Shown: positions 1 through 6,460 of the stretch, in pieces | Position numbering within the stretch: the first letter of the stretch is position 1 | Layout: every line of letters begins with the position of its first letter | Source: Bacteroidales bacterium | Lineage (GTDB): Bacteria > Bacteroidota > Bacteroidia > Bacteroidales > UBA7960 | Reading direction: 5' to 3' | Length of the DNA stretch: 9,453 bases | Assembly (NCBI GenBank): GCA_003554665.1 | Contig: PWGY01000284.1 | Location: 1-9,453 of the forward strand | Position numbers and translations under genes: made by a program | The notes under the pieces: model-generated | The model's database searches: none | What the model was told of the DNA's origin: nothing | The model's input: the letters and a program-made list of their open reading frames with translations, nothing else

Positions 1-461
1 ATATTTCTTTTGATTACTACGCCCATCCGGCTGCCCCCACTGTGGAAGAAGCTGCCAGGTACTGGAAAGATCTGGATGCCACCCATTGTAAAAACCTGTT
101 TTTCCGGAATCACAAAGGCAATAGACATTATCTGGTGGTGCTTGATCACCGGCAGGAGCTGAATATCAAAGACCTGGAACTGCGTCTGAAACAAGGTAAG
201 CTGACTTTCGCATCGCCCAAACGGCTGAAAAAATATCTTGGTCTTACCCCGGGATCGGTGACCCCTTTGGGTTTGATCAATGATGCGGATCAACACGTCC
301 ATTTGTTTCTTGATGAAGAACTGAAGCATTCCGAATCCATCAGTTTTCACCCATGTATCAATACTGCCTCCATTGTGATGAAGTATGCAGATTTTCTACG
401 CTTCCTGGAGCACTGCGGGAACACCTGGGAATATATCTCCATGTATGATCAGCCTTCCTGA
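1..461 (+). CDS. ProXp-ala / YbaK-like aminoacyl-tRNA editing protein (5' end outside the window)
   Basis: This protein is predicted to hydrolyse Ala mischarged on tRNA(Pro), a free-standing editing activity in the cytoplasm that complements prolyl-tRNA synthetase. The reading frame is open from base 3 to the TGA at 459-461, giving 152 visible residues. The frame is already coding at the left edge: YYAHPAAPTVEEAARYW resembles the N-terminal part of the family, so the GTG at base 42 is not a credible start and the true start lies upstream. Family hallmarks are the LFFRNHKGNRHYLVV strand, the FASPKRL segment, LGLTPGSVTPLGLIND and the FHPCINTAS motif, typical of the prolyl-tRNA synthetase-associated editing domain. 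The protein ends soon after the final helix (FLRFLEHCGN), which fits a stand-alone deacylase, not a ProRS insertion. It converges on oadB and shares no visible operon in the window. The narrower substrate assignment (Ala versus Cys-tRNA(Pro)) is inferred from family resemblance. Confidence 0.85.
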   Translation, partial: ISFDYYAHPAAPTVEEAARYWKDLDATHCKNLFFRNHKGNRHYLVVLDHRQELNIKDLELRLKQGKLTFASPKRLKKYLGLTPGSVTPLGLINDADQHVHLFLDEELKHSESISFHPCINTASIVMKYADFLRFLEHCGNTWEYISMYDQPS

Positions 462-527
462 TCAGTCCGTCCTGCATGTATGATCAGTCCTCCCTGCCTC
501 CGGGCAAGGTGACCCGAAACAGAAAGG

Positions 528-566
528 ACTGTGTATCCGGGTTCCGTACGAACCCGGATGCACAGT
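528..566. terminator. 17-bp inverted repeat between convergent genes, possible bidirectional terminator
   Basis: Arms 528-544 and 550-566 pair over 17 positions around a 5-base loop (CGTAC). In RNA copied from the + strand every position pairs, with one U.G wobble (534/560). In RNA of the opposite strand that position becomes an A.C mismatch. It lies 66 bases past the stop of the editing protein gene and about 80 bases past the stop of oadB, a position expected for a shared terminator. Neither side has a clean U tract: the + side is followed by TGGCTATCC, and the minus side by a modest TCCTTTCTGTTTC. Termination is therefore a guess from position and stem strength. It could also be a 3'-protecting hairpin or a mobile-element relic. 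Confidence 0.4.
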
Positions 567-645
567 TGGCTATCCTGAAAATATTGTAAGTCCGCATGCT
601 GAACCCGTCCGAAACCATATGGCTGCGCGGGCTTAGCTCAGGCTG

Positions 646-1857
646 CTATCCGAGAAATGCAATCAGCACACCGGCTGCAACTGCTGAACCGATCACACCT
701 GAAATGTTACTGGCCATACAGTACTGCAGGAGGTGATTGTTTGAATCGTATTTGACAGCGATCTCATTGGCCACCCGTGAAGCCATGGGAACTGCACTGA
801 GTCCGGTAGCTCCGATCAGTGGGTTGATTTTTTTTGTGGCAAACAGGTTGTATGTTTTTACAGCAAGAATCCCTCCGGCAACTGATACGGCAAAAGCCAC
901 AAGTCCACCAAAAATAATTCCCAGTGTACGAATGTCCAGGAATGTTGCCGATGTCATGGTTGCTCCCACTGAGAGCCCCAGGAAAATGGTGGCTGTATTC
1001 ATGATGGGGCCTGTGGCAGCTTCGGACAATCTTCCGGTGGCTACTCCGATCTCCTTGACGAGGTTCCCGAACATCAGCATCCCCAGCAGCGGTACGGCTG
1101 TCGGCACAAAAAACGCCACAATGATCCCCAGCACAATGGGGAAGGCAATTTTAACCGCTGTCATGTTTTTTATCACCTGTCCGGAAGGATATTGTTTATC
1201 CATGGCTTTCATATTGATGGACAATTCTTTGCTGCTGCACATGGTTTTTGCAATCGGTGGAATGATTACCGGTACAAGTGCCATGTAAGAATAAGCTGCA
1301 ATGGCGATCGGTCCGAGCATGTGAGGAGCCAGCAGGATTGAAATGTAAATGGCCGTAGGTCCGTCTCCGCCCCCTATGATGCCGAGGGCTCCTGCCTCCT
1401 GCGCTGTAAAACCCACGGCGATGGCCACAAAGAAAACGGAAAAAATTCCCACCTGTGCTGCTGCGCCAAATAAGGAAAGCCGAAGGTTCCGCAACATGGG
1501 GCCGAAATCGGTCAGGGCTCCCACACCGAGAAAGATGATGGGAGGAAGGAATCCTGTTTTGATCAGCATATAGTAGAGGAAATTCATAATGCCGTATTCA
1601 CCGGCCACTTCAATCAGGTTCATGTAACGTCCGTCATCGAAGCGAACCGACTCTTCGGGCACAATACCCATTCCGGCACCAGGCAGGTTGGCCAGAATGA
1701 CCCCGAATCCAATGGGAACGAGCAGCAACGGCTCATACTTTTTGCGAATACCTAAAAAGAGTAAAAAGACACCGATGATCAACATCAGAATGGCTCCGGG
1801 TTGGGTTACCAACTCTCCGAAGGCAGTGATTTCGAATAATTTTTCCAAAGCGCCCAT
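646..1857 (-). CDS. oadB: Oxaloacetate decarboxylase beta subunit (Na+-translocating)
   Basis: This is the integral-membrane subunit that decarboxylates carboxybiotin carried by the alpha subunit and couples the reaction to export of Na+ across the cytoplasmic membrane. It has 403 residues, within the usual range of the family. Conserved parts are easy to see: GVGALTDFGPM (about 111-121), GGGDGPTAIY (162-171, with the family's key Asp at 165), AAYSYMALVP (187-196), NPLIGATGLSAVP (345-357) and the C-terminal MASNISGVIGSAVAAG (381-396), where N384 and S391 match conserved ion-path residues. Many hydrophobic segments span the whole length. The ATG lies only 2 bases after the stop of oadA, so the two are translated from one message and probably coupled. 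The paralogous methylmalonyl-CoA and glutaconyl-CoA decarboxylases use almost the same beta subunit, so the substrate is set by the neighbouring alpha gene, which is of the oxaloacetate type. Confidence 0.93.
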   Translation of the reverse strand: MGALEKLFEITAFGELVTQPGAILMLIIGVFLLFLGIRKKYEPLLLVPIGFGVILANLPGAGMGIVPEESVRFDDGRYMNLIEVAGEYGIMNFLYYMLIKTGFLPPIIFLGVGALTDFGPMLRNLRLSLFGAAAQVGIFSVFFVAIAVGFTAQEAGALGIIGGGDGPTAIYISILLAPHMLGPIAIAAYSYMALVPVIIPPIAKTMCSSKELSINMKAMDKQYPSGQVIKNMTAVKIAFPIVLGIIVAFFVPTAVPLLGMLMFGNLVKEIGVATGRLSEAATGPIMNTATIFLGLSVGATMTSATFLDIRTLGIIFGGLVAFAVSVAGGILAVKTYNLFATKKINPLIGATGLSAVPMASRVANEIAVKYDSNNHLLQYCMASNISGVIGSAVAAGVLIAFLG

Positions 1858-1859
1858 TT

Positions 1860-3776
1860 CTATCTTTCAGTTTCCAGGAGAAACAATACATCGTCCTCAA
1901 ACACCTCTGTGCCGTTATCCTGAATTATTTCTGCAACTTTTCCGTCTTTATCGCTGCGAATGGTGTTGTATGTTTTCATGGCTTCAATATAGCCAAGTAC
2001 ATCACCCTTCTTTACTGTGTCTCCGACTTTGATGGGCTTTTCGGATAACTCTTTGGTAAGGTAGAAGTTGCCGGACAGCGGGGAGGGGATCTCTTCCATC
2101 TCGCCGCCCCGGGCCTTGTTGCCCTGTCCGGGGTTCTGGTTTTCTCCGGAATTATTTCCCTTTTCAGCGTTGCTTTCACTGCTGACGTCGTCATAGGAAA
2201 CCCTGACTTTGTATTTTTCACCATCAACTTCAATGGTCATTGAGCCGGGTTTTTCAGGGGCAGGTGCTGCCTTTTCAGGTGCTTTTGTTGCTTCTGACCC
2301 TCTGTAAAGACCTCCGCCTTCCTTCTTGCGCCTTGCCAGGTCTTTTTCAAAGGCCTCCCTGGCAGCTCCTGACTTATAGTTGCGGTATTGTTCCGGGTGC
2401 ATGGCCAATTCGAAAAGTTCCTCATCGTCTTCTCCGTACTCCCAGCCATTTTCATCCATTTCCTTGCGGAATTCATCCAGTTTGTCGGGGTATAGTTCCT
2501 GTGGGTTGCCGGTGAAGAATTCTTTTCCTTCTTTTTTGGCAAGTTCCACGATTTCCGGAGCAAGTTTACCGGGAAGCTGCCCAAGTTTACCGGTCAGCAT
2601 ATCCCAAACATTGTCAGGGATCATCTGCCAGCGCTCTCCGCCCTTCATAATTTGGCTTACATTCATGACAGCCACATTTTTAACATACTGGCTAAAAGGA
2701 GTTACAAGTGGCGGATAGCCCAGTTTTGGCCAGATGAATTCCACTTCCTGGAACAGTTTTACCAGGAGCTCATCCTCGGTAAGTTCGGGCTTATTGTTCT
2801 TTTTATTCCAACGGTTCAGATCAATCAGGTTCTTTTCCAGGTCATCCATCAGTGAACCCATCATTCCCCCCGGAAGCCCGGAAGAGATCAGAAGGGAGTT
2901 CATGATGCGGTTGGTGGGATTGATATAATACCCAAGGAAGTCCTTCATGAACTCCTGATTGATCTTGCGTACCTTCATGTACGCATCCATATTTACATCA
3001 GACACATCATAGCCTGCATCTTCAAGCATGGCCTGCACAGCAAGAAGGTCAACATGCCCGGTGCCCCATGAGAGGGGCTCCATACCGACATCGATATACT
3101 CCGCACCTGCACGAACAACTTCCAGGATTGAAGCCATGGCAAATCCGGGACCGGAGTGAGAGTGATACTGTACAGGGATATCAGGATGCTTGTCTTTGAT
3201 GTTTTTTACGATTTTCCCAAGCCATACCGGCCGGCCAATCCCTGCCATATCTTTCAGGCAGATCTCATCAGCTCCTCCTTCAATGACTTTCAAGGCCAGG
3301 TCAGTGAAGTATTCCACCGTGTGGACCTCTGAAAAAGTAATACTCAGTGCAGCCTGGGTCTTCATCCCCGCTTCCTTTGCATAACGGATGGAGTCGATGA
3401 TATTGCGGGGGTCATTCATACCGCAGAAAATCCGTGTAATATCTGTTCCCTGCGCCTTTTTGACTTTGTACATCAGTTTGCGAACGTCAGCCGGAACAGG
3501 ACGCATGCGCAGGGCATTCAGAGAACGATCCAGCATATGTGTTTCTATCCCTGCCTCTTTGAATGGTTTGGTCCACTCCCGCAGGGCTTTATTGGGGTTT
3601 TCGCCAAACAGCAGGTTGATCTGTTCGAATCCGCCGCCATTGGTCTCGATGCGGTCAAAACAACCCATTTCGATAATGTGGGGGGCAATCGCTTTAAGCT
3701 GATCAACGCGGGGCACATACTTGCCTGAAGATTGCCACATATCCCGGTAAACTAAGGAGAATTTTATTTTTTGCAT
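1860..3776 (-). CDS. oadA: Oxaloacetate decarboxylase alpha subunit with C-terminal biotinyl domain
   Basis: This soluble subunit of the Na+ pump moves the carboxyl group from oxaloacetate to biotin, giving pyruvate. It has 638 residues. Residues about 3-260 form the HMGL-like carboxyltransferase barrel with the metal-site set: R11-D12 and Q15 (RDMWQ), R84, the carbamylated-lysine candidate K175 (CLKDMAG) and H205/H207 (YHSHSG). Residues about 275-480 are the conserved PYC/OADA domain. Residues about 485-560 hold an Ala/Pro then Asn/Gly-rich flexible linker, with a short pre-biotinyl strand (MTIEVDGEKYKVRV, 513-526) inside it. The biotinyl domain covers about 561-638, with the biotin site K601 in EAMKT in place of the common EAMKM. 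The barrel differs from classical enterobacterial OadA (RDAHQSL becomes RDMWQSS; LLRGQN becomes MLDRSLN), as I recall for a Bacteroidota clade. It sits between oadG and oadB. It resembles pyruvate carboxylase subunit B, but no biotin carboxylase is present and oadB/oadG flank it, so decarboxylase is preferred. Confidence 0.92.
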   Translation of the reverse strand: MQKIKFSLVYRDMWQSSGKYVPRVDQLKAIAPHIIEMGCFDRIETNGGGFEQINLLFGENPNKALREWTKPFKEAGIETHMLDRSLNALRMRPVPADVRKLMYKVKKAQGTDITRIFCGMNDPRNIIDSIRYAKEAGMKTQAALSITFSEVHTVEYFTDLALKVIEGGADEICLKDMAGIGRPVWLGKIVKNIKDKHPDIPVQYHSHSGPGFAMASILEVVRAGAEYIDVGMEPLSWGTGHVDLLAVQAMLEDAGYDVSDVNMDAYMKVRKINQEFMKDFLGYYINPTNRIMNSLLISSGLPGGMMGSLMDDLEKNLIDLNRWNKKNNKPELTEDELLVKLFQEVEFIWPKLGYPPLVTPFSQYVKNVAVMNVSQIMKGGERWQMIPDNVWDMLTGKLGQLPGKLAPEIVELAKKEGKEFFTGNPQELYPDKLDEFRKEMDENGWEYGEDDEELFELAMHPEQYRNYKSGAAREAFEKDLARRKKEGGGLYRGSEATKAPEKAAPAPEKPGSMTIEVDGEKYKVRVSYDDVSSESNAEKGNNSGENQNPGQGNKARGGEMEEIPSPLSGNFYLTKELSEKPIKVGDTVKKGDVLGYIEAMKTYNTIRSDKDGKVAEIIQDNGTEVFEDDVLFLLETER

Positions 3777-3823
3777 GATATATCGTTTAGGTGAATATTA
3801 CGAATGTCTGAATTGATGCAGGG

Positions 3824-4084
3824 TCAAAGTTTTTCAATTTTTACTGCTTTGCCTTTACCGCGGGTCACAATATGAACTGCAGCTGAAATAGCGGCAACGC
3901 GGCCCTTTTTTATTACCCCCGGACCGGCTGCTCTAACCGGAGTTTGTGCCGGCGCAGGTTCGAAAAAGCGGTTTACGAACCAAATGATCACCCTGCCGGT
4001 GTAAACCACCACCAGCAGCACTACAAAAACGGTCAGCAGACCAAGAATGAATACCTGAAAAGGAAGTCCCATGGGTAAAAGCAT
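3824..4084 (-). CDS. oadG: Oxaloacetate decarboxylase gamma subunit
   Basis: This small membrane anchor holds the alpha and beta subunits together in the Na+-pumping complex. It has 86 residues with one strong N-terminal transmembrane segment (about residues 6-32), a short FVNRFFEP junction, an Ala/Pro-rich stretch (PAPAQTPVRAAGPG) and a basic C-terminal part whose AAISAAVHIVT run resembles the tail of OadG-type proteins. Identification depends on size, topology and being first in the oadG-oadA-oadB order; sequence similarity alone would be weak. The gene precedes oadA by 47 bases. The ATG at 4082-4084 is used; a second ATG four codons later (complement of 4070-4072) is also possible. No clear ribosome binding site is visible at either, which is normal for this phylum. 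The classical His-rich Zn-binding C-terminus of enterobacterial OadG is absent. Confidence 0.8.
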   Translation of the reverse strand: MLLPMGLPFQVFILGLLTVFVVLLVVVYTGRVIIWFVNRFFEPAPAQTPVRAAGPGVIKKGRVAAISAAVHIVTRGKGKAVKIEKL

Positions 4085-4105
4085 TAGCTGGTTAAAAAAT
4101 TAACG

Positions 4106-4134
4106 CGGGACACATCTTGCGGCGATATGTCCCG
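4106..4134 (-). promoter_or_regulatory. Hairpin in the 5' leader of the oad operon
   Basis: Arms 4106-4116 and 4124-4134 form an 11-bp stem with a 7-base loop, ending 21 bases before the oadG start codon. In the minus-strand RNA all positions pair, with one U.G wobble; on the other strand that position is a C.A mismatch, which suggests the structure matters in the oad message. Its place is suited to control of translation or message stability. No U tract follows, so it is not an obvious attenuator, and I do not recognise a known riboswitch. Confidence 0.4.
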
Positions 4135-4197
4135 GAGCGCACTAATCCGCGAAAAAGCCCACAAATTATTTATGTTTTAAAGGCCTTCGTGAACCCG

Positions 4198-4205
4198 CAA
4201 ATATA
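4198..4205 (-). promoter_or_regulatory. Candidate -7 box for the oad operon
   Basis: On the minus strand this reads TATATTTG, matching the Bacteroidota -7 consensus TAnnTTTG. It would start a leader of about 105 bases before oadG. The DNA just upstream (4209-4230) is almost pure A/T. No TTTG element lies at the usual distance, so the call rests on the -7 box and its place. Confidence 0.35.
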
Positions 4206-4407
4206 GGGAAAATTTTTTATATTTTTTCTTAAAACCCCTTCTGAACCTGGCTTTGCAGGCTATAAAGCTCTGTTATGTAGAAGCGATTGGGTGTCCTGAC
4301 GGGTTTTCTGTGTTTTAGGACGAAGTCTGTTATTGCTGAAATGGATATGAAATTTTTAGATGAAGAAGTGATTGGGGTCGATATTTTTTTTGCATTAAAA
4401 AAATTAA

Positions 4408-4453
4408 TAAATTTGTTTGTAGAACAAATTAAGGTGTTTATTTGGTAGCTTTG
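4408..4453 (+). promoter_or_regulatory. Candidate promoter region for the DUF4190/DUF2752 pair, with inverted repeat
   Basis: Two -7-like boxes match TAnnTTTG: TAAATTTG (4408-4415), which has a TTTG 15 bases upstream at 4389-4392 (a little close), and TAGCTTTG (4446-4453). An exact 8-bp inverted repeat, AATTTGTT (4410-4417) and AACAAATT (4423-4430), overlaps the first box, a typical place for a repressor to bind. Which box is used cannot be told from the sequence. Confidence 0.3.
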
Positions 4454-4583
4454 TACGCTGATCTTTTTTACAGTACTTGATTTGTTTTCCCCAACGGTGC
4501 ATTCTGTGCAGGTTTTCCGGACTGGATGGCATTGGTTTTAATTTTGGCCTTGTGGCCTGATTATTCATATTAATTTTAAAATC

Positions 4584-5291
4584 ATGGAAGAACAACAAAA
4601 AGTTGTAAACAATGCCAGAACCAATGCCGGGCAGGGTTTTGGCATAGCCGGTCTTGTGGTAGGGTTGCTTGCCCTTATCCTGGCTTTTATCCCTTGTGTG
4701 GGGGTTGTTGCCATTGGCCCCGGGGCCATCGCAATTGTTCTGAGTGTGGTGGGGCTGATTCAGGCCAATCAGGGAAATGGAGCAAAGGGCCTTATTATTG
4801 CAGCCCTTGTGGTGTCTATACTGGCAACTAGTATTGCCGCAATATGGGGTATTGTTATTGGTGGGATTTCGCGAGACACCAAACGTTTTACTGAACGCGT
4901 TGAAAGGGTTGTTGAACGGACTGAACGCGAAGACCTTCGCAGGCTTGAGGAGTCTTTCAGGCACCTTGGTGCCGAGTTGGAAAGGACGTTTGGTGACATG
5001 GAGGATTTTGATCCCGAGGTATATGAATTTGGGGAAGAAATTTCAGATGAAGAATTTGAGAAAGTCATCACCGAATATGAAGAGGTGGTGAAAGAGTTGG
5101 CCGATCTGGTGCGTCAGGCAGAACATGACCGGCCGCGCGATCTGATCCTGTATTCACAGGTTTCTGTCCGTGCGGCCTCCCTGGCTGCAACCCTGATTCG
5201 TGTCGGGCCCAGGCTGACGGAAGAGCAAAAGCAACGATTTGAGGAGATTCATAAAAAATATGAAGAGGTGATGGATGAGGCTGAAATTTAA
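4584..5291 (+). CDS. DUF4190-like membrane protein with charged C-terminal tail
   Basis: Function unknown. It has 235 residues. The first third is a Gly/Ala/Val/Ile-rich membrane part with about three segments (18-36, 40-60, 68-94). The pattern GAIAIVLSVVGLIQANQGNGAKGLIIAALVVSIL resembles DUF4190-type domains, where a short polar loop with GxGAKG separates two helices. Residues about 97-235 are highly charged and mostly helical, rich in Arg/Glu then Glu/Asp, and probably form a coiled coil or helical bundle; the positive RDTKRFTERVER start suggests that this tail is cytoplasmic. No enzyme motif is visible. The gene overlaps the following DUF2752 gene by 17 bases, so the two are very likely translated together and may act in one membrane complex. 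The start is the first ATG after an A/T-rich leader. Confidence 0.75.
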   Translation: MEEQQKVVNNARTNAGQGFGIAGLVVGLLALILAFIPCVGVVAIGPGAIAIVLSVVGLIQANQGNGAKGLIIAALVVSILATSIAAIWGIVIGGISRDTKRFTERVERVVERTEREDLRRLEESFRHLGAELERTFGDMEDFDPEVYEFGEEISDEEFEKVITEYEEVVKELADLVRQAEHDRPRDLILYSQVSVRAASLAATLIRVGPRLTEEQKQRFEEIHKKYEEVMDEAEI

Positions 5292-5679
5292 TCGGCTGTT
5301 TTCACATCCCTATTTGTGGGTCAATTTTTTCATTGGCGCTGCCTTTCTGGCTGTTGTTTTTTATTCGGTTGTTTTTTCTCCGGAAACGGGAGCACATCCG
5401 ATACCCTGTGTATATACTTCAATAACCGGTGAGTCCTGTGTGTCTTGCGGATTGTCTCGCGGGTTCTCCCACATAGTGAGGGGAGACCTTGAGGCGGCGG
5501 CCGGAACCAACATTCACAGCATTCCGGTCTTTGCTTTCTTTGTGTTACAAATCGTTTTACGTAGCCTGGGAAGTATCGCGTATTTGCAGAGGTGGTTGCC
5601 TCTCTCGGCTTTGATCCCTGCTGATGCGGGAATCAGCATCCTTGGTTTTTTTCTGGCTTTTTTCCCGATGTATTTGTGA
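5275..5679 (+). CDS. DUF2752 family membrane protein
   Basis: Function unknown. It has 134 residues. The family signature is clear: CVSCGLSR (55-62, C55 and C58 as the CxxCG pair) followed by GFSHIVRGDLEAAAGTN (63-79), which matches the CxxCGxTR...RGDxxxAxxxN pattern of DUF2752. A further Cys at 45 lies just upstream, so a redox or metal-binding role of the cysteines is possible, but nothing proves it. Three hydrophobic segments are seen (about 13-34, 84-100, 117-134). The ATG lies inside the end of the upstream DUF4190-like gene in another frame, which suggests translational coupling. In my experience DUF2752 genes often stand beside TM2 or DUF4190 genes in Bacteroidota, so the pair looks like a conserved unit. 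Confidence 0.8.
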   Translation: MRLKFNRLFSHPYLWVNFFIGAAFLAVVFYSVVFSPETGAHPIPCVYTSITGESCVSCGLSRGFSHIVRGDLEAAAGTNIHSIPVFAFFVLQIVLRSLGSIAYLQRWLPLSALIPADAGISILGFFLAFFPMYL

Positions 5680-5713
5680 TGGCGGTGTCTCACTCTGGAG
5701 TTTCGCTGTTATT

Positions 5714-5743
5714 TTTGTTTTTTAAAGATTTGTATTATCTTTA
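5714..5743 (+). promoter_or_regulatory. Candidate Bacteroidota promoter for the lipoprotein gene
   Basis: TTTG (5714-5717) is followed after 18 bases by TATCTTTA (5736-5743), one mismatch from the TAnnTTTG -7 consensus. Transcription would begin near 5750, about 78 bases before the lipoprotein ATG. The gap after the DUF2752 gene (5680-5713) shows no convincing terminator, so read-through is possible too. Confidence 0.4.
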
Positions 5744-5827
5744 ATCGATGAAAAAATGTTTTTTGTTTGTTCGAAGATAGCGTTTGGTGTTGTTTTGTTA
5801 AATTGCTTGTTATTTAAAGCACTTATT

Positions 5828-6460
5828 ATGAAAAACTTACCTGTTAGATTTTTAATCGTTTTTTTGGTTGCTCCACTGTTGTTCTCATGCAGCAAAGACG
5901 AAGATGATCCGGTAATCAGGGGAGAAGTCACAGAACAGGGCCAGATCGGCACCAGAATTTCCATGGTGGTTAGCGGGATGTGGGATGTGTTCGGTACGGC
6001 TGAAGTTGAGGCGGTGGAAGACGGGGTCTCCACATACCGGATAGAAGGAAGAGTAGGGGATCATCGTGTAAGGAATGCCATGTCGAATCGTCCGGGGGTT
6101 GAAATAGACGGTGAAAATGTGGTGGTTGATGAGTTAAAGGCAAAGATTACCACTGAGGGGATAGAGTTCATTTCCGGACCTGCCTATCCCGGGGTAATTG
6201 TTCACTACGATGCAAAGGTTGGTGACACTTACTCCATGGGAGGAACTTCCCGCCGCAGAGAAGTTGTCAGTGTGTCGGAAAACGAAGATTTTTCATGGAG
6301 GGGGATGCTGATCAGGGTAATAGAAGTGGAGGAGCCCACACGTGAAGGGGATCTGGAGAAAACCACTTACTATGCCAATCACAGGTTTGGCCTGGTAGCC
6401 ATTAAATTTACGGATGCCAAGGATGGGGAAGAGTACTGGGTCTTTCCTTCAACCCAATAA
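5828..6460 (+). CDS. Predicted surface-exposed lipoprotein, function unknown
   Basis: It has 210 residues. The start is set at the ATG at 5828, because this gives a clean lipoprotein signal: MKNLPVR, a hydrophobic core (8-19) and the lipobox LFSC with Cys 21 as the acylation site. The same frame is open further upstream to an ATG at 5756, but using it would bury the signal peptide 24 residues in. Directly after Cys come S-K-D-E-D-D, matching the X-K-(D/E)2-X export signal described for surface lipoproteins of Capnocytophaga, so display on the outer surface is likely. The mature part (about 190 residues) alternates charged and beta-prone stretches (EVEAVEDGVSTYRIEGRV; AKVGDTYSMGG; NHRFGLVAIKFTD) and probably forms a beta-rich fold. 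No catalytic or binding motif is recognised. It is not obviously linked in function to its neighbours. Confidence 0.75.
   Translation: MKNLPVRFLIVFLVAPLLFSCSKDEDDPVIRGEVTEQGQIGTRISMVVSGMWDVFGTAEVEAVEDGVSTYRIEGRVGDHRVRNAMSNRPGVEIDGENVVVDELKAKITTEGIEFISGPAYPGVIVHYDAKVGDTYSMGGTSRRREVVSVSENEDFSWRGMLIRVIEVEEPTREGDLEKTTYYANHRFGLVAIKFTDAKDGEEYWVFPSTQ

Larger units (their letters stand above)
4085..4583. other. 499-base divergent intergenic region between oadG and the DUF4190-like gene
   Basis: From left to right it holds the oad leader hairpin (4106-4134), a candidate oad -7 box (4198-4205), an A/T tract (4209-4230), about 100 bases with nothing I recognise (4240-4340), a 35-codon open frame (4341-4448) of doubtful status, and two candidate -7 boxes facing right (TAAATTTG at 4408-4415, TAGCTTTG at 4446-4453). 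The first of these overlaps an 8-bp inverted repeat. The final 20 bases before the right-hand gene are A/T rich, as is usual for translation starts in this phylum. No RNA gene was recognised. Confidence 0.5.

Noticed and set aside
737..1288. Plus-strand open frame of 183 codons opposite oadB
   Set aside because: oadB is unmistakable on the other strand over the same bases; the antisense translation has no recognisable domain.
1860..3776. Pyruvate carboxylase subunit B
   Set aside because: Domain content is compatible, but there is no biotin carboxylase gene in the window and the gene lies between oadG and oadB, which are specific to Na+-pumping decarboxylases.
4240..4340. Structured RNA or riboswitch in the divergent gap
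   Set aside because: Only a weak 4-bp stem (CCTG/CAGG) was found and no known motif, so nothing can be supported.
4404..4964. Minus-strand open frame of 186 codons over the DUF4190-like gene
   Set aside because: The translation is Asn/Lys/Pro-rich without domain or hydrophobic pattern and covers a clear membrane protein gene and its promoter region.
5756..5827. Upstream start for the lipoprotein gene
   Set aside because: It would place 24 residues in front of a perfect lipoprotein signal peptide; the ATG at 5828 is the sensible start. The out-of-frame ATG at 5748 leads to a stop after 10 codons.
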